DNA of 64,000 bases, from contig NZ_CP009889.1 in the NCBI RefSeq assembly GCF_000788395.1, positions 558,001-622,000 of the forward strand, given 5' to 3'. This stretch comes from Pseudoalteromonas piratica. GTDB lineage: Bacteria; Pseudomonadota; Gammaproteobacteria; Enterobacterales; Alteromonadaceae. The position numbers were made by a program, and so were the translations under genes. The notes beneath the pieces were generated by a model. The model had not been told where the DNA came from, did not search any database, and worked only from the letters and a program-made list of their open reading frames with translations. Shown piece by piece: positions 35,275 through 44,350 of this stretch; position 1 is the first letter of the stretch, and every line of letters starts with the position of its first letter.

Positions 35275-36477
35275 CTATACCAGCAAGCTAGCGGGTCTTG
35301 GATTTGCTAGTAAATCGGCAAACACCTGCCAAACAGAGGTCTTATCTTGCATATTGGCATGTTTTTCAATGTAGGCTTTAACGATATCTTGTCCAAGGTT
35401 GTAATTAAGCACATAGGCGCGGTTTGCTTTAATAAACCCTAAACGCTGTGTTGCACGCGCTTTACTCACTAAGGTGTATTTAACTAATAACTCGACTGCG
35501 TGTTGCTCTGATATTTCGCCATCAAGTAAGCGTTTAGCGACCATGTTGTCAGCATAAGAGAGTTTTTGCATTAGCGCTTGTACTTCATAATAGCGCTCAG
35601 CTTGTGAGACATCGAGACCGGCAAGCACGAAGAGCACTTCTTTTTCAAATACCATGCGTTCAGGCTTTGGAAAAACCACTTCAATGCCATAGTTAGCAGA
35701 GCCTTCAGCAAGCAGTGACATAGGGGAAAATAATGGGTAAACACAATATTCCATCCAACCTTTTTCGTTTACTAGGTGTTTTTCCATCAATGAGTTAAAT
35801 ACATGGTGGCCGGGATAGCCTTCATGGGCAGCTAAATCGACGGCACGTGAAATATAAATCGGAAAATCGGTATTCATTTGAATCAGGCTAAAGTTATCGC
35901 CTTTATACCAGTTATAGCCACTCCAAATTTGGTCTGTTACATACTCCAGCTGAAAATTTTCATTATCAGCAAGGGGAATAAATTGTTTGGTAATCTCACG
36001 TGAGCGCACTACTGCGGCTTTAAATACGTCATCGAGTTTGTTTTTGGGGATTTCAAATTGTGCGTTAAATGCCACCATGCGTTCGCTTAAACTACCGTCG
36101 CCTGGCACCAAGTTTTCTAGCTCTAGGAGGACGTTATCAAACTCAGATTCTGTTTTGTTTGGTGAAATGGCATCGTATAACGCTAGCGACTCATCATCGA
36201 ATTTTGGTGCGTTGCCCGAAATTACATTGATAAAGGTTAGTATTGATTCACTTTGCTTGATTAAAAATGTATGTCTGAGTGTTTCGCTTTCACTTGGTGT
36301 TATTTTTTTTAAGGTATCTACAAGCTCTGTAACCTGCTGTTGAATAGCTTCAAGCGGCTCTTTGATAGTTGGTTGCCAGTCACTTGGGCCATAGTAAGCG
36401 TCAACATAGTGTGGGTGATGAAGGCCAATTGCCAGTACTAGCTTTACGTATTGCTCTGCAAGAGGATTTAATGACAT
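35275..36477 (-). CDS. DUF885-like putative zinc metallopeptidase
   Basis: A 400-residue soluble, mostly helical protein without a signal peptide. The key motif is AAHEGYPGHHVFN near residue 230, which resembles the HEGxPGHH motif of DUF885 proteins, a family related to zinc metallopeptidases. Downstream, LLAEGSANYGIEV gives a Glu-rich helix that could provide the third zinc ligand. No gene beside it suggests a substrate. It is divergent from the phosphatase gene with 165 bases between, and ends in a strong terminator, so it is monocistronic. Enzymatic activity is inferred from the motif only. Confidence 0.7.
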   Translation of the reverse strand: MSLNPLAEQYVKLVLAIGLHHPHYVDAYYGPSDWQPTIKEPLEAIQQQVTELVDTLKKITPSESETLRHTFLIKQSESILTFINVISGNAPKFDDESLALYDAISPNKTESEFDNVLLELENLVPGDGSLSERMVAFNAQFEIPKNKLDDVFKAAVVRSREITKQFIPLADNENFQLEYVTDQIWSGYNWYKGDNFSLIQMNTDFPIYISRAVDLAAHEGYPGHHVFNSLMEKHLVNEKGWMEYCVYPLFSPMSLLAEGSANYGIEVVFPKPERMVFEKEVLFVLAGLDVSQAERYYEVQALMQKLSYADNMVAKRLLDGEISEQHAVELLVKYTLVSKARATQRLGFIKANRAYVLNYNLGQDIVKAYIEKHANMQDKTSVWQVFADLLANPRPASLLV

Positions 36478-36642
36478 CGCTAACTCATTTTGAACGTTAA
36501 AGAGGTTCGCATCTTAACGAATTTTGAAATTGTATACAATTAATAGGGGGGGTAAGCACAACTTAAATTGCTGCAAATATTGCTATTACGCTTATCTCGC
36601 ACTAAGGTGGCTAAATGACCTATTTTGCACAAGGAATAATCA

Positions 36643-38340
36643 GTGAAAAATACCCTACTTGTTGCCATCTCAATGCTTTGCAGTTTGCCTGTTACTGCAC
36701 TTTATGCAGATAACCTAAAACAACCGCCAAAATTAATCGTGCAAATAACCGTTGATGCACTCAGAGGCGATTTACTTAATCGATACCGCCATAACTTTGG
36801 CCCTAATGGTTTTAATTACCTCATCAACAATGGGGTTTATTATAAAAATGCACACTATCATCATGGCAATACCGAAACCATTGTTGGGCATGCGTCACTT
36901 GCCACCGGTGCGCCGCCTTCGGTGCATGGCATGGTCGGTAATATTTGGTTTGATGATTCGCAATCGCGCATTGTTTATAACATTGAAGATGCAAATTACA
37001 ATTTGCTTACTCAAGGGGCTGGTGTAAATAAAAAAACCGAAATCGATAGCACACAAGCTGCGGCAAAATCACAAGGACGCTCACCATCGAATATTCGTGT
37101 ATCAACCTTTTCTGATGAAGTTGTGATGGCAAGTGCGGGTATCGGTAAAGCATTTGCTGTTTCAGTCAAAGATAGAGGCGCGGTTGCGCTTGCTGGCCAT
37201 TCAGGAAAGGCTTTTTGGTTTGATAAAGCAACAGGCACCTTTGTCACGAGTGATTATTATTATGAGACCTACCCAAACTGGGTGACGGCTTGGAATAAGC
37301 AGCAGTTACCCGCCAAATACAGTGGAACAGTGTGGCAGCCTAGCATTAAAAATGACAGTTTCACGCTTAAAGATTTACAGCAAAAAAGTAAGCTTGATTT
37401 AGCTGGGTTTGGCAGTCAATTTCCACACCCTTATGGTAAAAAAGAGGACAAATACTTTACCACTAAGCTCACTTTAAGCCCCGCAGGCGATGAGCTCACT
37501 GCTGATTTTGCAAAAACACTGCTAGTCAAAGAAGATTTAGGCCAGGATAACATTACAGACTTCTTATCAGTCAGCTTTTCATCGAATGATTATGTGATTC
37601 ATGTGTTTGGTCCCTCGTCGCAAGAAGCTGAAGATAACCTAGTGAGACTAGATAGTACCTTGGCTGAATTCTTTAAGCAGCTTGATAGCCAGGTTGGATT
37701 AGAAAATACCTTAATTGTGCTTTCAGCCGATCATGGTGCACCTGAAAGTGCAGATTATGCGCATAGCTTGGGTATTGATCATGCCAGTTATTTTGCAATT
37801 GATACGCTTATTAATGACGATATTAAAGCGACCGTTAAAAAGCGTTTTGGTCTTGCTGATAAAGTATTTCGCACATATGCACATCCTTATGTGTATTTAG
37901 ATAAAGACTATATTGCTAGTAAAAATGTAAAACTGGCTGATGTACAGACCTTTGTCGCAGAGCTTATACGAAAGCAGCAGGGCGTTTATGCAGCATATGC
38001 CGAAACCGATATCTTACGAAATCAAGTAACGCCTTCGCGAATAGCACGTTTGGTATCGAATAATCATTTTGAGGGTCGTTCAGGGGATATTTATATCGTG
38101 CTTAATGAGCGTGGTTATGTGAATGATTTTGATGGCTTAACGGTGTCTTCGACCCATGGCTCAGTGTGGCAGCACGATACCCATGTGCCGATTATTTTTG
38201 CAGGCTATGGCATAAAGCAACAAGCGATATACCGTGCTGTAACCCCTTATGATATTGCGCCTACATTAGCACTGAGTGCAAATACCACCATACCCAGTGG
38301 TGCAACGGGTCAAGGGTTAGTTGAGGTACTACAAAAATAG
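36643..38340 (+). CDS. Exported PafA-like alkaline phosphatase
   Basis: A 565-residue alkaline-phosphatase-superfamily enzyme with a signal peptide of about 22 residues. The metal site begins with ITVDALRGDLLNRY. The nucleophile region is GNTETIVGHASLATG, in which a Thr replaces the Ser of PhoA, as in PafA of Flavobacteria. Later metal ligands are in VLSADHGAPES and STHGSVWQHDTHVPI. It should release phosphate from a range of monoesters in the periplasm. The start is GTG with AAGGA at seven bases. No Pho box was seen upstream. Its nearness to the phosphonate locus may reflect a shared phosphate-scavenging theme. Confidence 0.85.
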   Translation: MKNTLLVAISMLCSLPVTALYADNLKQPPKLIVQITVDALRGDLLNRYRHNFGPNGFNYLINNGVYYKNAHYHHGNTETIVGHASLATGAPPSVHGMVGNIWFDDSQSRIVYNIEDANYNLLTQGAGVNKKTEIDSTQAAAKSQGRSPSNIRVSTFSDEVVMASAGIGKAFAVSVKDRGAVALAGHSGKAFWFDKATGTFVTSDYYYETYPNWVTAWNKQQLPAKYSGTVWQPSIKNDSFTLKDLQQKSKLDLAGFGSQFPHPYGKKEDKYFTTKLTLSPAGDELTADFAKTLLVKEDLGQDNITDFLSVSFSSNDYVIHVFGPSSQEAEDNLVRLDSTLAEFFKQLDSQVGLENTLIVLSADHGAPESADYAHSLGIDHASYFAIDTLINDDIKATVKKRFGLADKVFRTYAHPYVYLDKDYIASKNVKLADVQTFVAELIRKQQGVYAAYAETDILRNQVTPSRIARLVSNNHFEGRSGDIYIVLNERGYVNDFDGLTVSSTHGSVWQHDTHVPIIFAGYGIKQQAIYRAVTPYDIAPTLALSANTTIPSGATGQGLVEVLQK

Positions 38341-38657
38341 GCTTCACCTAAAAGGGTGATGGAAGTATTGGAGTCGATGTTTTTACGCAGGTAGGCGGTG
38401 TTACCACCGAGCGACATAGTTTGTTGCTTTAATGTATTGATTGCACCTTGCAATAAATCGGGCTCAGGAATAAACCAGTAGCTGATAATGGTACCCTGTG
38501 AGCCGATAACATCGCCCAATTTTTCACAATGTTTGCTGAGTTGTTGGTTATCAAAAACAATGGAAACAGAAGGGCCAGTTGGTGCGCTAGCGACGCTGCA
38601 ACCAGCCAATAAACATATCACCAGCATGCTTAATAAGGTAGAATTTATTTTTATCAT
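38310..38657 (-). CDS. DUF4156-like lipoprotein
   Basis: A 115-residue lipoprotein. The signal peptide ends in a L-A-G-C lipobox near residue 20. The mature part has CEKLGDVIGSQG and a later LKQQTMSLGGNTAYL helix, the pattern of DUF4156 proteins, in which a Cys near the start and one near the end (AYFCST) may pair. Function unknown. Its 3' end overlaps the 3' end of the phosphatase gene by 31 bases in convergent orientation. Confidence 0.75.
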   Translation of the reverse strand: MIKINSTLLSMLVICLLAGCSVASAPTGPSVSIVFDNQQLSKHCEKLGDVIGSQGTIISYWFIPEPDLLQGAINTLKQQTMSLGGNTAYLRKNIDSNTSITLLGEAYFCSTSTNP

Positions 38658-38693
38658 GTTTTTGTGTCTTCATCTAAGTGCAAGCTAAACACT

Positions 38694-40097
38694 ATGAAAA
38701 ATAACATAATAACCGTTTTATGCCTATTTCAGCTTTTATTAAGTAGTCAAGTTTTTGCTGGTAGAGATGTCACTCAACTTCACCTTAAACCTGGCGATAA
38801 AAATTGGTCTATTGGCGCTGGGTTGAGGACAGGTACATTTCCTTATATTGGTGAAGACCAATACCAAGATTTCCTACCTTTAATTATATATAACGGGGAT
38901 CAGTTTTTTATTGATGGCACGCGCACAGGTTTTCATTTGATAAATAATGATGACTGGCTGGTCAGTACCTTTGCTGCATATCGGTTTGCAGGATTTAATG
39001 AAGAGAATTCAGAGTTATTGGACGGCATGGAACGTGACGATGCTGTAGATGGCCGAATTGCTGCTAGTTATAAAACGCGTTACGGTAATGTCACCTTAGA
39101 TATGGGTCATGATATTAGCAATACCCACAAAGGTTGGGATAGCCAGTTACGTTGGTCGAAACGTTTTAATTATTACAATCTGTTAATTAGACCTTGGTTA
39201 GGGGTAAGTTACGAAAACCAAGCACTTACGAATTACTATTTTGGTGTGCTCAAGGATGAAGCTGAAATTGATAGGCCAAGTTACACAACAGCCAGTGCAT
39301 TTGAATGGCAATATGGCTTGGACTTCAGTTATCACTTTGCAAAGCATCATTATGTTGGTCTCAACTTTCAATACTCTGAGCTTGATAAAACAAAAATTAA
39401 TAGCCCCGTTATTGCCGATAAAGGCCAGTTTGAAACCTTCCTAACTTACCGTTATGAGTTTAACGACTATCAATACGATCAAAGCCACAACAGCAGCTTG
39501 TTAAAAGGGTTAACTGAAGGCGAGTGGTATTGGCGCCTTGCACAAGGAAAGTTCACGACAACAAAATTCAATGAGTTGATGCGGTTTAAAAATATGTTTG
39601 ACCCAGAAGAGAAACACACTGGATTAGCGAGCGTGTTTGTTGGCAAAAAAATAGCTGACAAGTTTCTTGGCTTACCGGTTGAGTCCTATGTCACTTTGGG
39701 CTACGCGCGGCATTTTGAAAAAGGATATCAAGCAAATTTTAACGAGTATGTGCTTGGCTTTAAAGCCTATTTTACTGGGTTTCCTTGGTCACATATTGTC
39801 AAAACTCGGGTGGGAATTGGCGAGGGGGTATCCTATGCTGGCAGTGTGCCAATTGTAGAGCAAGAAAATGTAGACCGAAAAAACCGTTCGGCATCAAAAT
39901 TCTTAAATTATCTAGATTGGAGTTGGGATTTTAGTTTAGGTGATGCAATAGGCAACAAGTCACTTAAAGACTGCTTTTTAGGGTGGTCAGTGCATCATCG
40001 TTCGGGCATTTTCTCTTCAGCCGATCTGTTTGGTAATGTCAGTGGTGGCAGTAATGTGAATACTATTTATCTGCAATGCCATGGCAATAATGGTTAG
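38694..40097 (+). CDS. MipA/OmpV-like outer membrane protein with extra C-terminal barrel region
   Basis: A 467-residue exported protein from the ATG at 38694 (an earlier in-frame start lacks a signal peptide). Signal peptide of about 22 residues ending VFAG. Residues about 25-255 follow the MipA/OmpV pattern: WSIGAGLRTGTFPYIGEDQ, the strand-turn repeats, and FLTYRYEF. MipA proteins end there. This one goes on for about 210 residues of further amphipathic strands, finishing with GWSVHHRSGIF and a Gly/Ser/Asn-rich tail. The HHRSG segment recalls the catalytic His/Ser area of outer membrane lipid A deacylases (PagL-like), but that match is weak. It could be a fusion of two barrels. Confidence 0.65.
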   Translation: MKNNIITVLCLFQLLLSSQVFAGRDVTQLHLKPGDKNWSIGAGLRTGTFPYIGEDQYQDFLPLIIYNGDQFFIDGTRTGFHLINNDDWLVSTFAAYRFAGFNEENSELLDGMERDDAVDGRIAASYKTRYGNVTLDMGHDISNTHKGWDSQLRWSKRFNYYNLLIRPWLGVSYENQALTNYYFGVLKDEAEIDRPSYTTASAFEWQYGLDFSYHFAKHHYVGLNFQYSELDKTKINSPVIADKGQFETFLTYRYEFNDYQYDQSHNSSLLKGLTEGEWYWRLAQGKFTTTKFNELMRFKNMFDPEEKHTGLASVFVGKKIADKFLGLPVESYVTLGYARHFEKGYQANFNEYVLGFKAYFTGFPWSHIVKTRVGIGEGVSYAGSVPIVEQENVDRKNRSASKFLNYLDWSWDFSLGDAIGNKSLKDCFLGWSVHHRSGIFSSADLFGNVSGGSNVNTIYLQCHGNNG

Positions 40098-40110
40098 CAA
40101 GCCAGACAGG

Positions 40111-40143
40111 CTGTTAACCTTTCCTTTAAAAATAGGTTAACAG
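40111..40143. terminator. Inverted repeat between convergent genes
   Basis: CTGTTAACCT and AGGTTAACAG form a perfect 10-base stem with a 13-base loop between the MipA-like gene and the chemoreceptor gene. No T-run follows on either strand, so its terminator role is uncertain. Confidence 0.45.
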
Positions 40144-40179
40144 ATCCGAACGACGTTTTATCACAAACTTTGTGGTTAG

Positions 40180-41832
40180 TTATACTTTAAATAACGCCAC
40201 TTGATTTTTCAGTTCACTGGCAAGTTCAGCTAACTCAGTACTGGCACTGCTGGTGCTTGCTGCCTCTTTAGCTGTGTTATCTGATATGTTTGAGATGTTC
40301 ACCACATTACGGTTAATCTCTTCATTTACACTTGTTTGTTCTTCGGCGGCAGTAGCAATTTGCGCCGCCATATCATTGATCATGGCAACAGCGGACGTAA
40401 TAAGCGCGAGTGCTTCACCTGCTTGCGTTGCATTGGCAACACTGTTTTCAGCTTGATGCTTACTTTGTTGCATCAGTGCTACGGCATCTTTACTACCACT
40501 TTGTAAGCTTTCAATCATTTGTTGAATTTCTTGAATAGAACTCTCGGTGCGAGAAGCTAAAGAGCGTACTTCATCGGCAACAACGGCAAAACCGCGCCCT
40601 TGTTCGCCAGCACGTGCAGCCTCAATTGCAGCGTTAAGTGCCAATAAGTTGGTTTGCTCAGCAATGCCACGAATAACATCCAATACACGGCCAATTTCTT
40701 GGCTGTCATTTGACAGCTTGTCAATGGAAACGGCAGCGTTATCAATTTGCTCTGCCAGAGTACCAATACTTGAAATGGTTGTTTCAACAACCTGTTGGCC
40801 ATTTTCTGCTTGATTGTTTGCATCGATTGCACCGGAAGCTGTGTCGGCTGCATTTCGTGACACTTCATTTGCTGTAATGGCCATTTCATTGACCGCAGTG
40901 GCAACCATATCGGTTTCTTGTCGCTGTTCGGTAATTAATGTGTTGGTATTTTCACTCGATTGAGCCAATAAACTTGACGCATTATGAACTTGCATGCTGG
41001 CATCAACAACCTGTTGTAAGGTTTTATGGAAATTATCTATTAGGGTATCAAAAGCATGGCTCACGGCACCAAGTTCATCCCGTGACACTAGATTTGTGCG
41101 TTTGGTGAGATCATTTGTCGATGATATTTCGTTAATTGATTCACGTAATGTAAAGAGAGGGGCAATTATATTATTGGTAATAAGCCAGCTTAGAAATGCG
41201 GCGATCGCCGTAACAATCACGGCAAAGTACATGGATGCAGAAACAGACGACTCAATACTTTCGGAAGTACTGTTTTCTATCATGTTTTTCTTGCTGTCAA
41301 TTAAATCATCGAGTGTTGAGAATTCGTCTCTGGCACTTGCTGCTAAAGGGCTTAAATCCGTCTTATAAGTTTGCCATGCATTTTCAAGCGCTTGTTTTGA
41401 TGAATCTGCGGATAAAGATTGTACTAATTGTAAGCTTTGATTTAAAAAACGCATTGTTGATGACTTAGACTGTCTAATCATTTGTGCAAGGCGATTATCA
41501 ATATTTGGGTCTTTCGCTTGGATGGTTTCAAGGGAATCAAATAAGTTTTTAATATTATTAATTCTCTCGCGCATTTTACTCATATTTTGGTGGTAGTTAT
41601 CACCTAGCATAATGCTACGGTTTAAACGCGACACATAATTAGTATCACGATTGATTTCAAGAGTGGTCACTTCAAGTGCAACTGCAACATCACTGTATTT
41701 TTCGAAGTTTGTTTTAATGGTTGTTAGTTTATAAATTTCAAAAGATGCAAAGAAAATCAATGCAAAAAGTAATGTTCCTGACAGAACATTTATTTTGTTC
41801 CTTACAGAGATATTTGAAAGCAATTTGCTCAT
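40180..41832 (-). CDS. Methyl-accepting chemotaxis protein
   Basis: A 550-residue chemoreceptor. Membrane helices at about 13-33 and 205-227 enclose a four-helix-bundle periplasmic domain of about 165 residues (4HB_MCP-like, rich in Asn, Asp and Arg). A HAMP domain follows. The signalling hairpin has the highly conserved tip [20 protein letters not shown], then [14 protein letters not shown]. Methylation-type Glu/Gln pairs are present in the flanking helices. There is no C-terminal CheR-docking pentapeptide. The ATG at 41832 is preferred to a GTG at 41838. No che genes are nearby, and the ligand is unknown. Confidence 0.9.
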   Translation of the reverse strand: MSKLLSNISVRNKINVLSGTLLFALIFFASFEIYKLTTIKTNFEKYSDVAVALEVTTLEINRDTNYVSRLNRSIMLGDNYHQNMSKMRERINNIKNLFDSLETIQAKDPNIDNRLAQMIRQSKSSTMRFLNQSLQLVQSLSADSSKQALENAWQTYKTDLSPLAASARDEFSTLDDLIDSKKNMIENSTSESIESSVSASMYFAVIVTAIAAFLSWLITNNIIAPLFTLRESINEISSTNDLTKRTNLVSRDELGAVSHAFDTLIDNFHKTLQQVVDASMQVHNASSLLAQSSENTNTLITEQRQETDMVATAVNEMAITANEVSRNAADTASGAIDANNQAENGQQVVETTISSIGTLAEQIDNAAVSIDKLSNDSQEIGRVLDVIRGIAEQTNLLALNAAIEAARAGEQGRGFAVVADEVRSLASRTESSIQEIQQMIESLQSGSKDAVALMQQSKHQAENSVANATQAGEALALITSAVAMINDMAAQIATAAEEQTSVNEEINRNVVNISNISDNTAKEAASTSSASTELAELASELKNQVALFKV

Positions 41833-41906
41833 ATGCACGGTCCACTGTATTGTTTTAACGGTAATTGTATTGCTATGGTCTTTTGACCTTTAACGTTCTT
41901 TTTTGC

Positions 41907-42184
41907 AGCTCTGTGATAGGCTTTTATACAAGGCGAGGCTTCATTGCGTAGATATTCTATGCCATTCAGCCTCTAAAGACTTTGTGCTCCTGCAAAGTTA
42001 GCTTACCTCACACTCCTGTGGGGCAAAAAAGTATAAAAGTCATTCGCGCGATGCTTAGAGGCTCTTTTATGCGCACTTTTCTTAGTGCTGCTCGATACTC
42101 GCTTAGATGACTAAGCCACATATTGAGCGCCACGATAAAAGTACGCTAATAAAGAACAAAAAAAGAACTGCAAAGATCACAGAC
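41907..42184. repeat. Structured non-coding block, possible MITE-like or dispersed element
   Basis: A block of about 280 bases, richer in GC than its surroundings, bounded by TCTGTGAT (41907-41914) and its reverse complement ATCACAGA (42177-42184). Inside are several perfect inverted repeats: AGCCTCTAA (41969-41977) with TTAGAGGCT (42055-42063); ACTTTG with CAAAGT (41980-41999); CCTCACA with TGTGGGG (42006-42023, one G-U pair); and GCTTAGATGACTAAGC (42101-42116). No reading frame of note runs through it. It could be a dispersed intergenic repeat, a MITE, or a structured RNA. No second copy was noticed in this window. Confidence 0.35.
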
Positions 42185-42264
42185 CCTAGTTTAGTCCAAT
42201 TTATTGTATCGGCATTATTGCTTAACATTTAACAGTATATTTTATAAAAAGTTGATAAATCACA

Positions 42265-43131
42265 ATGAATAAAAAGATTTCCCTCATTTTAGGCAGTGGC
42301 GGTGCACGTGGTTTAGCGCATATTGGCGTGATAACCGCGCTTCAAGAAAATAATTTTGAAATTTGCTCTATTTCAGGCTGCTCAATTGGCTCTTTAATTG
42401 GCGGTATTTTTGCGGCTGGAAAGTTAGATGAATTTGAAAAGTGGATTTTAACAATTGATAAGTACGATATTGTCTCATTACTTGATCTTAGTTGGGGAAA
42501 TAATGGCTTAGTTAAAGGCGACAAAATTATTAATACCTTAAAAGCCATGGTTGGAGATACATCAATTGAAGACTTGCCCATAGCCTACACAGCGGTTGCG
42601 AGCGATATACTTAATAGTAAAGAAGTGTGGCTAAACTCGGGGCCTCTGTTTGATGCAATCCGTGCATCAATTTCATTGCCTTTGTTTTTCACCCCGGTTG
42701 AACGACATAATAAGATTTTAATTGATGGCGGTGTGCTCAATCCGGTGCCTATAGCACCAACCTTTAATGACGATACTGAACTGAAAATTGCTGTCAATTT
42801 AGGCAGTGAGCAAGCCACTGCGCCACAGTTAACGGAAGTAGCAAAAGTGCATGATGAAGGCTCCGCGGTATCACGTTTTATTGCCTCCTTAAAATTTGAG
42901 AAAGAAGAGAAAGAAACCAATAAATTGGGTGCTTATGAAGTTGCCGACAAAGCATTTGATGCTATGCAATCGCATTTAGCGGCGGCAAAATTAGCGGCGT
43001 ATCCACCTGATGTCTTGATTGAAATCAGTCGCAATGCTTGTGGCACATTAGAATTTGATAAAGCTGCTGAAATGATTGAGCTTGGTTATAAAACCTGTAT
43101 TGAATCGCTGAAAAACAACAAACTTATTTAA
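42265..43131 (+). CDS. rssA: Patatin-like phospholipase, RssA type
   Basis: A 288-residue cytoplasmic serine hydrolase of the patatin family. The oxyanion loop is LGSGGARGLAHIGVI at the N-terminus. The nucleophile elbow is GCSIGSLIGG (G-x-S-x-G, Ser near residue 41). The catalytic Asp is in DGGVLNPVPI, near residue 153. The domain ends at about 200; the last 85 residues are helical and charged. The likely substrate is a phospholipid. No signal peptide. The gene converges on the Bat operon with 10 bases between the stops. Confidence 0.85.
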   Translation: MNKKISLILGSGGARGLAHIGVITALQENNFEICSISGCSIGSLIGGIFAAGKLDEFEKWILTIDKYDIVSLLDLSWGNNGLVKGDKIINTLKAMVGDTSIEDLPIAYTAVASDILNSKEVWLNSGPLFDAIRASISLPLFFTPVERHNKILIDGGVLNPVPIAPTFNDDTELKIAVNLGSEQATAPQLTEVAKVHDEGSAVSRFIASLKFEKEEKETNKLGAYEVADKAFDAMQSHLAAAKLAAYPPDVLIEISRNACGTLEFDKAAEMIELGYKTCIESLKNNKLI

Positions 43132-43141
43132 CAAAGTTCAT

Positions 43142-44350
43142 TTACTTAGGATTAAGCGGGTCTAACGTTGCAGGTTTTTTGCTACTAAGCGCGGTCAAGC
43201 GTAAACGTAACTGTTTAAATTCATCAACTAATTGGCTATCTGATTTTTCAAAATAGATTGCTTGTTCTAAATTGCTTTGTAGCTGTTTGGCGTTTTGCCA
43301 CAACAGGTGGTTTTCGCAAAGTGTTGCCTGCCAATGGGCTTGCCATTTGAGATAAAGTAAAAGCGCGTGTTTGTGGTCGTGTGTGAGCGCTTGTTTGCAT
43401 TGATAGTAAAGATACCATTCTGACGTGGTAAAGCGATGTTTAATCTGACTTAGTAGATTAACAAAGCCTTCTCTGAAAATTAGTAAGCCTACTAAGCAAA
43501 TACTTATAAATACTATTATTATCCAGGTTTGCTGTGTTGAACGGGACGCTTTTTCAACATTTAATCGGGTTATCTCACTTTTGATTGTTTTAACAGTATC
43601 ACTGCTTGGTTGATAATAGTTCAGCGAAATACCTGTTAGATTGATGTTACCGTCTTCTAATAATAAAACGCTTTGGCTTTGAGTTACTGTGCTTATAAGT
43701 GCGCTACTTCTTGCATCTTGACGATCGTCAACCTTGAGATTTGGTGAGTAAGCTTTAAATTGTGTCGTAGACATTTCACTAAGTAATTCGGGAATGAAGA
43801 TACCAGAGGTTCCGCTAATGTCTAATGTCACTATACGCTCTAACACGCTCCCTCTTATGAGTGGATCAGGTGCGTTTATTTGTTCGTTCAGCGTAATGTT
43901 TTCGGCAATAATTAATGGTGAAAGACTTTTAGCCTTCAGTGGGATAGTGGCACTAAACGTGACAGTTTGCGCTGCAATAGTATGTTTAATTGTGTTTTGA
44001 TGCTCTCCCATAAAATGAACATCGATAGGCGGGATTGTGATCGTAAACTGTCCATCTTTCATTGGTATAACATTAAATTCTTTGATCACCCCAGACCAAG
44101 TTTTACCTTTGATTTGCTTTGAGTAAGCAAAGGCACTTTTTTCGCTATTTAAGCTAATTAAATTAACATCTTCTACTTCGTTAAAATAAAGTGGCTTGGT
44201 TAACCATGTCGGTACCAATATAGTGACCTTTATTTGGTTAAGTTGCCCAACATAAACACTTTTATTTGAGACTGTAACTGAGACGTCTGGTGTTTGGGCA
44301 ATGCAGTTGAAGACACTTAGCAACAGGCAGACAACACATAAGACCCTCAT
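43142..44350 (-). CDS. batD: BatD-like membrane protein
   Basis: A 402-residue protein with a signal peptide of about 19 residues. The periplasmic part (about 20-270) is beta-rich with two or three Ig-like modules typical of BatD (VYVGQLNQIKVTI, GSVLERIVTLDISGTSGIFI). A single membrane helix follows near 275-295, then a cytoplasmic helical tail of about 100 residues. Last gene of the moxR-bat operon; its ATG overlaps the stop of the VWA-TPR gene as ATGA. BatD is thought to be the periplasmic partner of the BatA/BatB VWA proteins. Shorter than many BatD proteins (500-600 residues). Confidence 0.8.
   Translation of the reverse strand: MRVLCVVCLLLSVFNCIAQTPDVSVTVSNKSVYVGQLNQIKVTILVPTWLTKPLYFNEVEDVNLISLNSEKSAFAYSKQIKGKTWSGVIKEFNVIPMKDGQFTITIPPIDVHFMGEHQNTIKHTIAAQTVTFSATIPLKAKSLSPLIIAENITLNEQINAPDPLIRGSVLERIVTLDISGTSGIFIPELLSEMSTTQFKAYSPNLKVDDRQDARSSALISTVTQSQSVLLLEDGNINLTGISLNYYQPSSDTVKTIKSEITRLNVEKASRSTQQTWIIIVFISICLVGLLIFREGFVNLLSQIKHRFTTSEWYLYYQCKQALTHDHKHALLLYLKWQAHWQATLCENHLLWQNAKQLQSNLEQAIYFEKSDSQLVDEFKQLRLRLTALSSKKPATLDPLNPK

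Noticed and set aside
36478..36642. Pho box in front of the PafA-like phosphatase
   Set aside because: No pair of TGTCA-type direct repeats at 11-base spacing was found here, nor before phnW or the PsiE-like gene.
41893..42184. Long terminal inverted repeats pairing GTTCTTTTTTGCAG with the right end of the non-coding block
   Set aside because: The segments occur in a non-colinear order (TTTGCAG and TCTGTGAT are swapped at the other end), so only the 8-base TCTGTGAT/ATCACAGA pair is kept as a boundary.
42342..42920. Antisense open frames inside the patatin gene
   Set aside because: They are shadows of the phospholipase gene, which has clear catalytic motifs on the plus strand.
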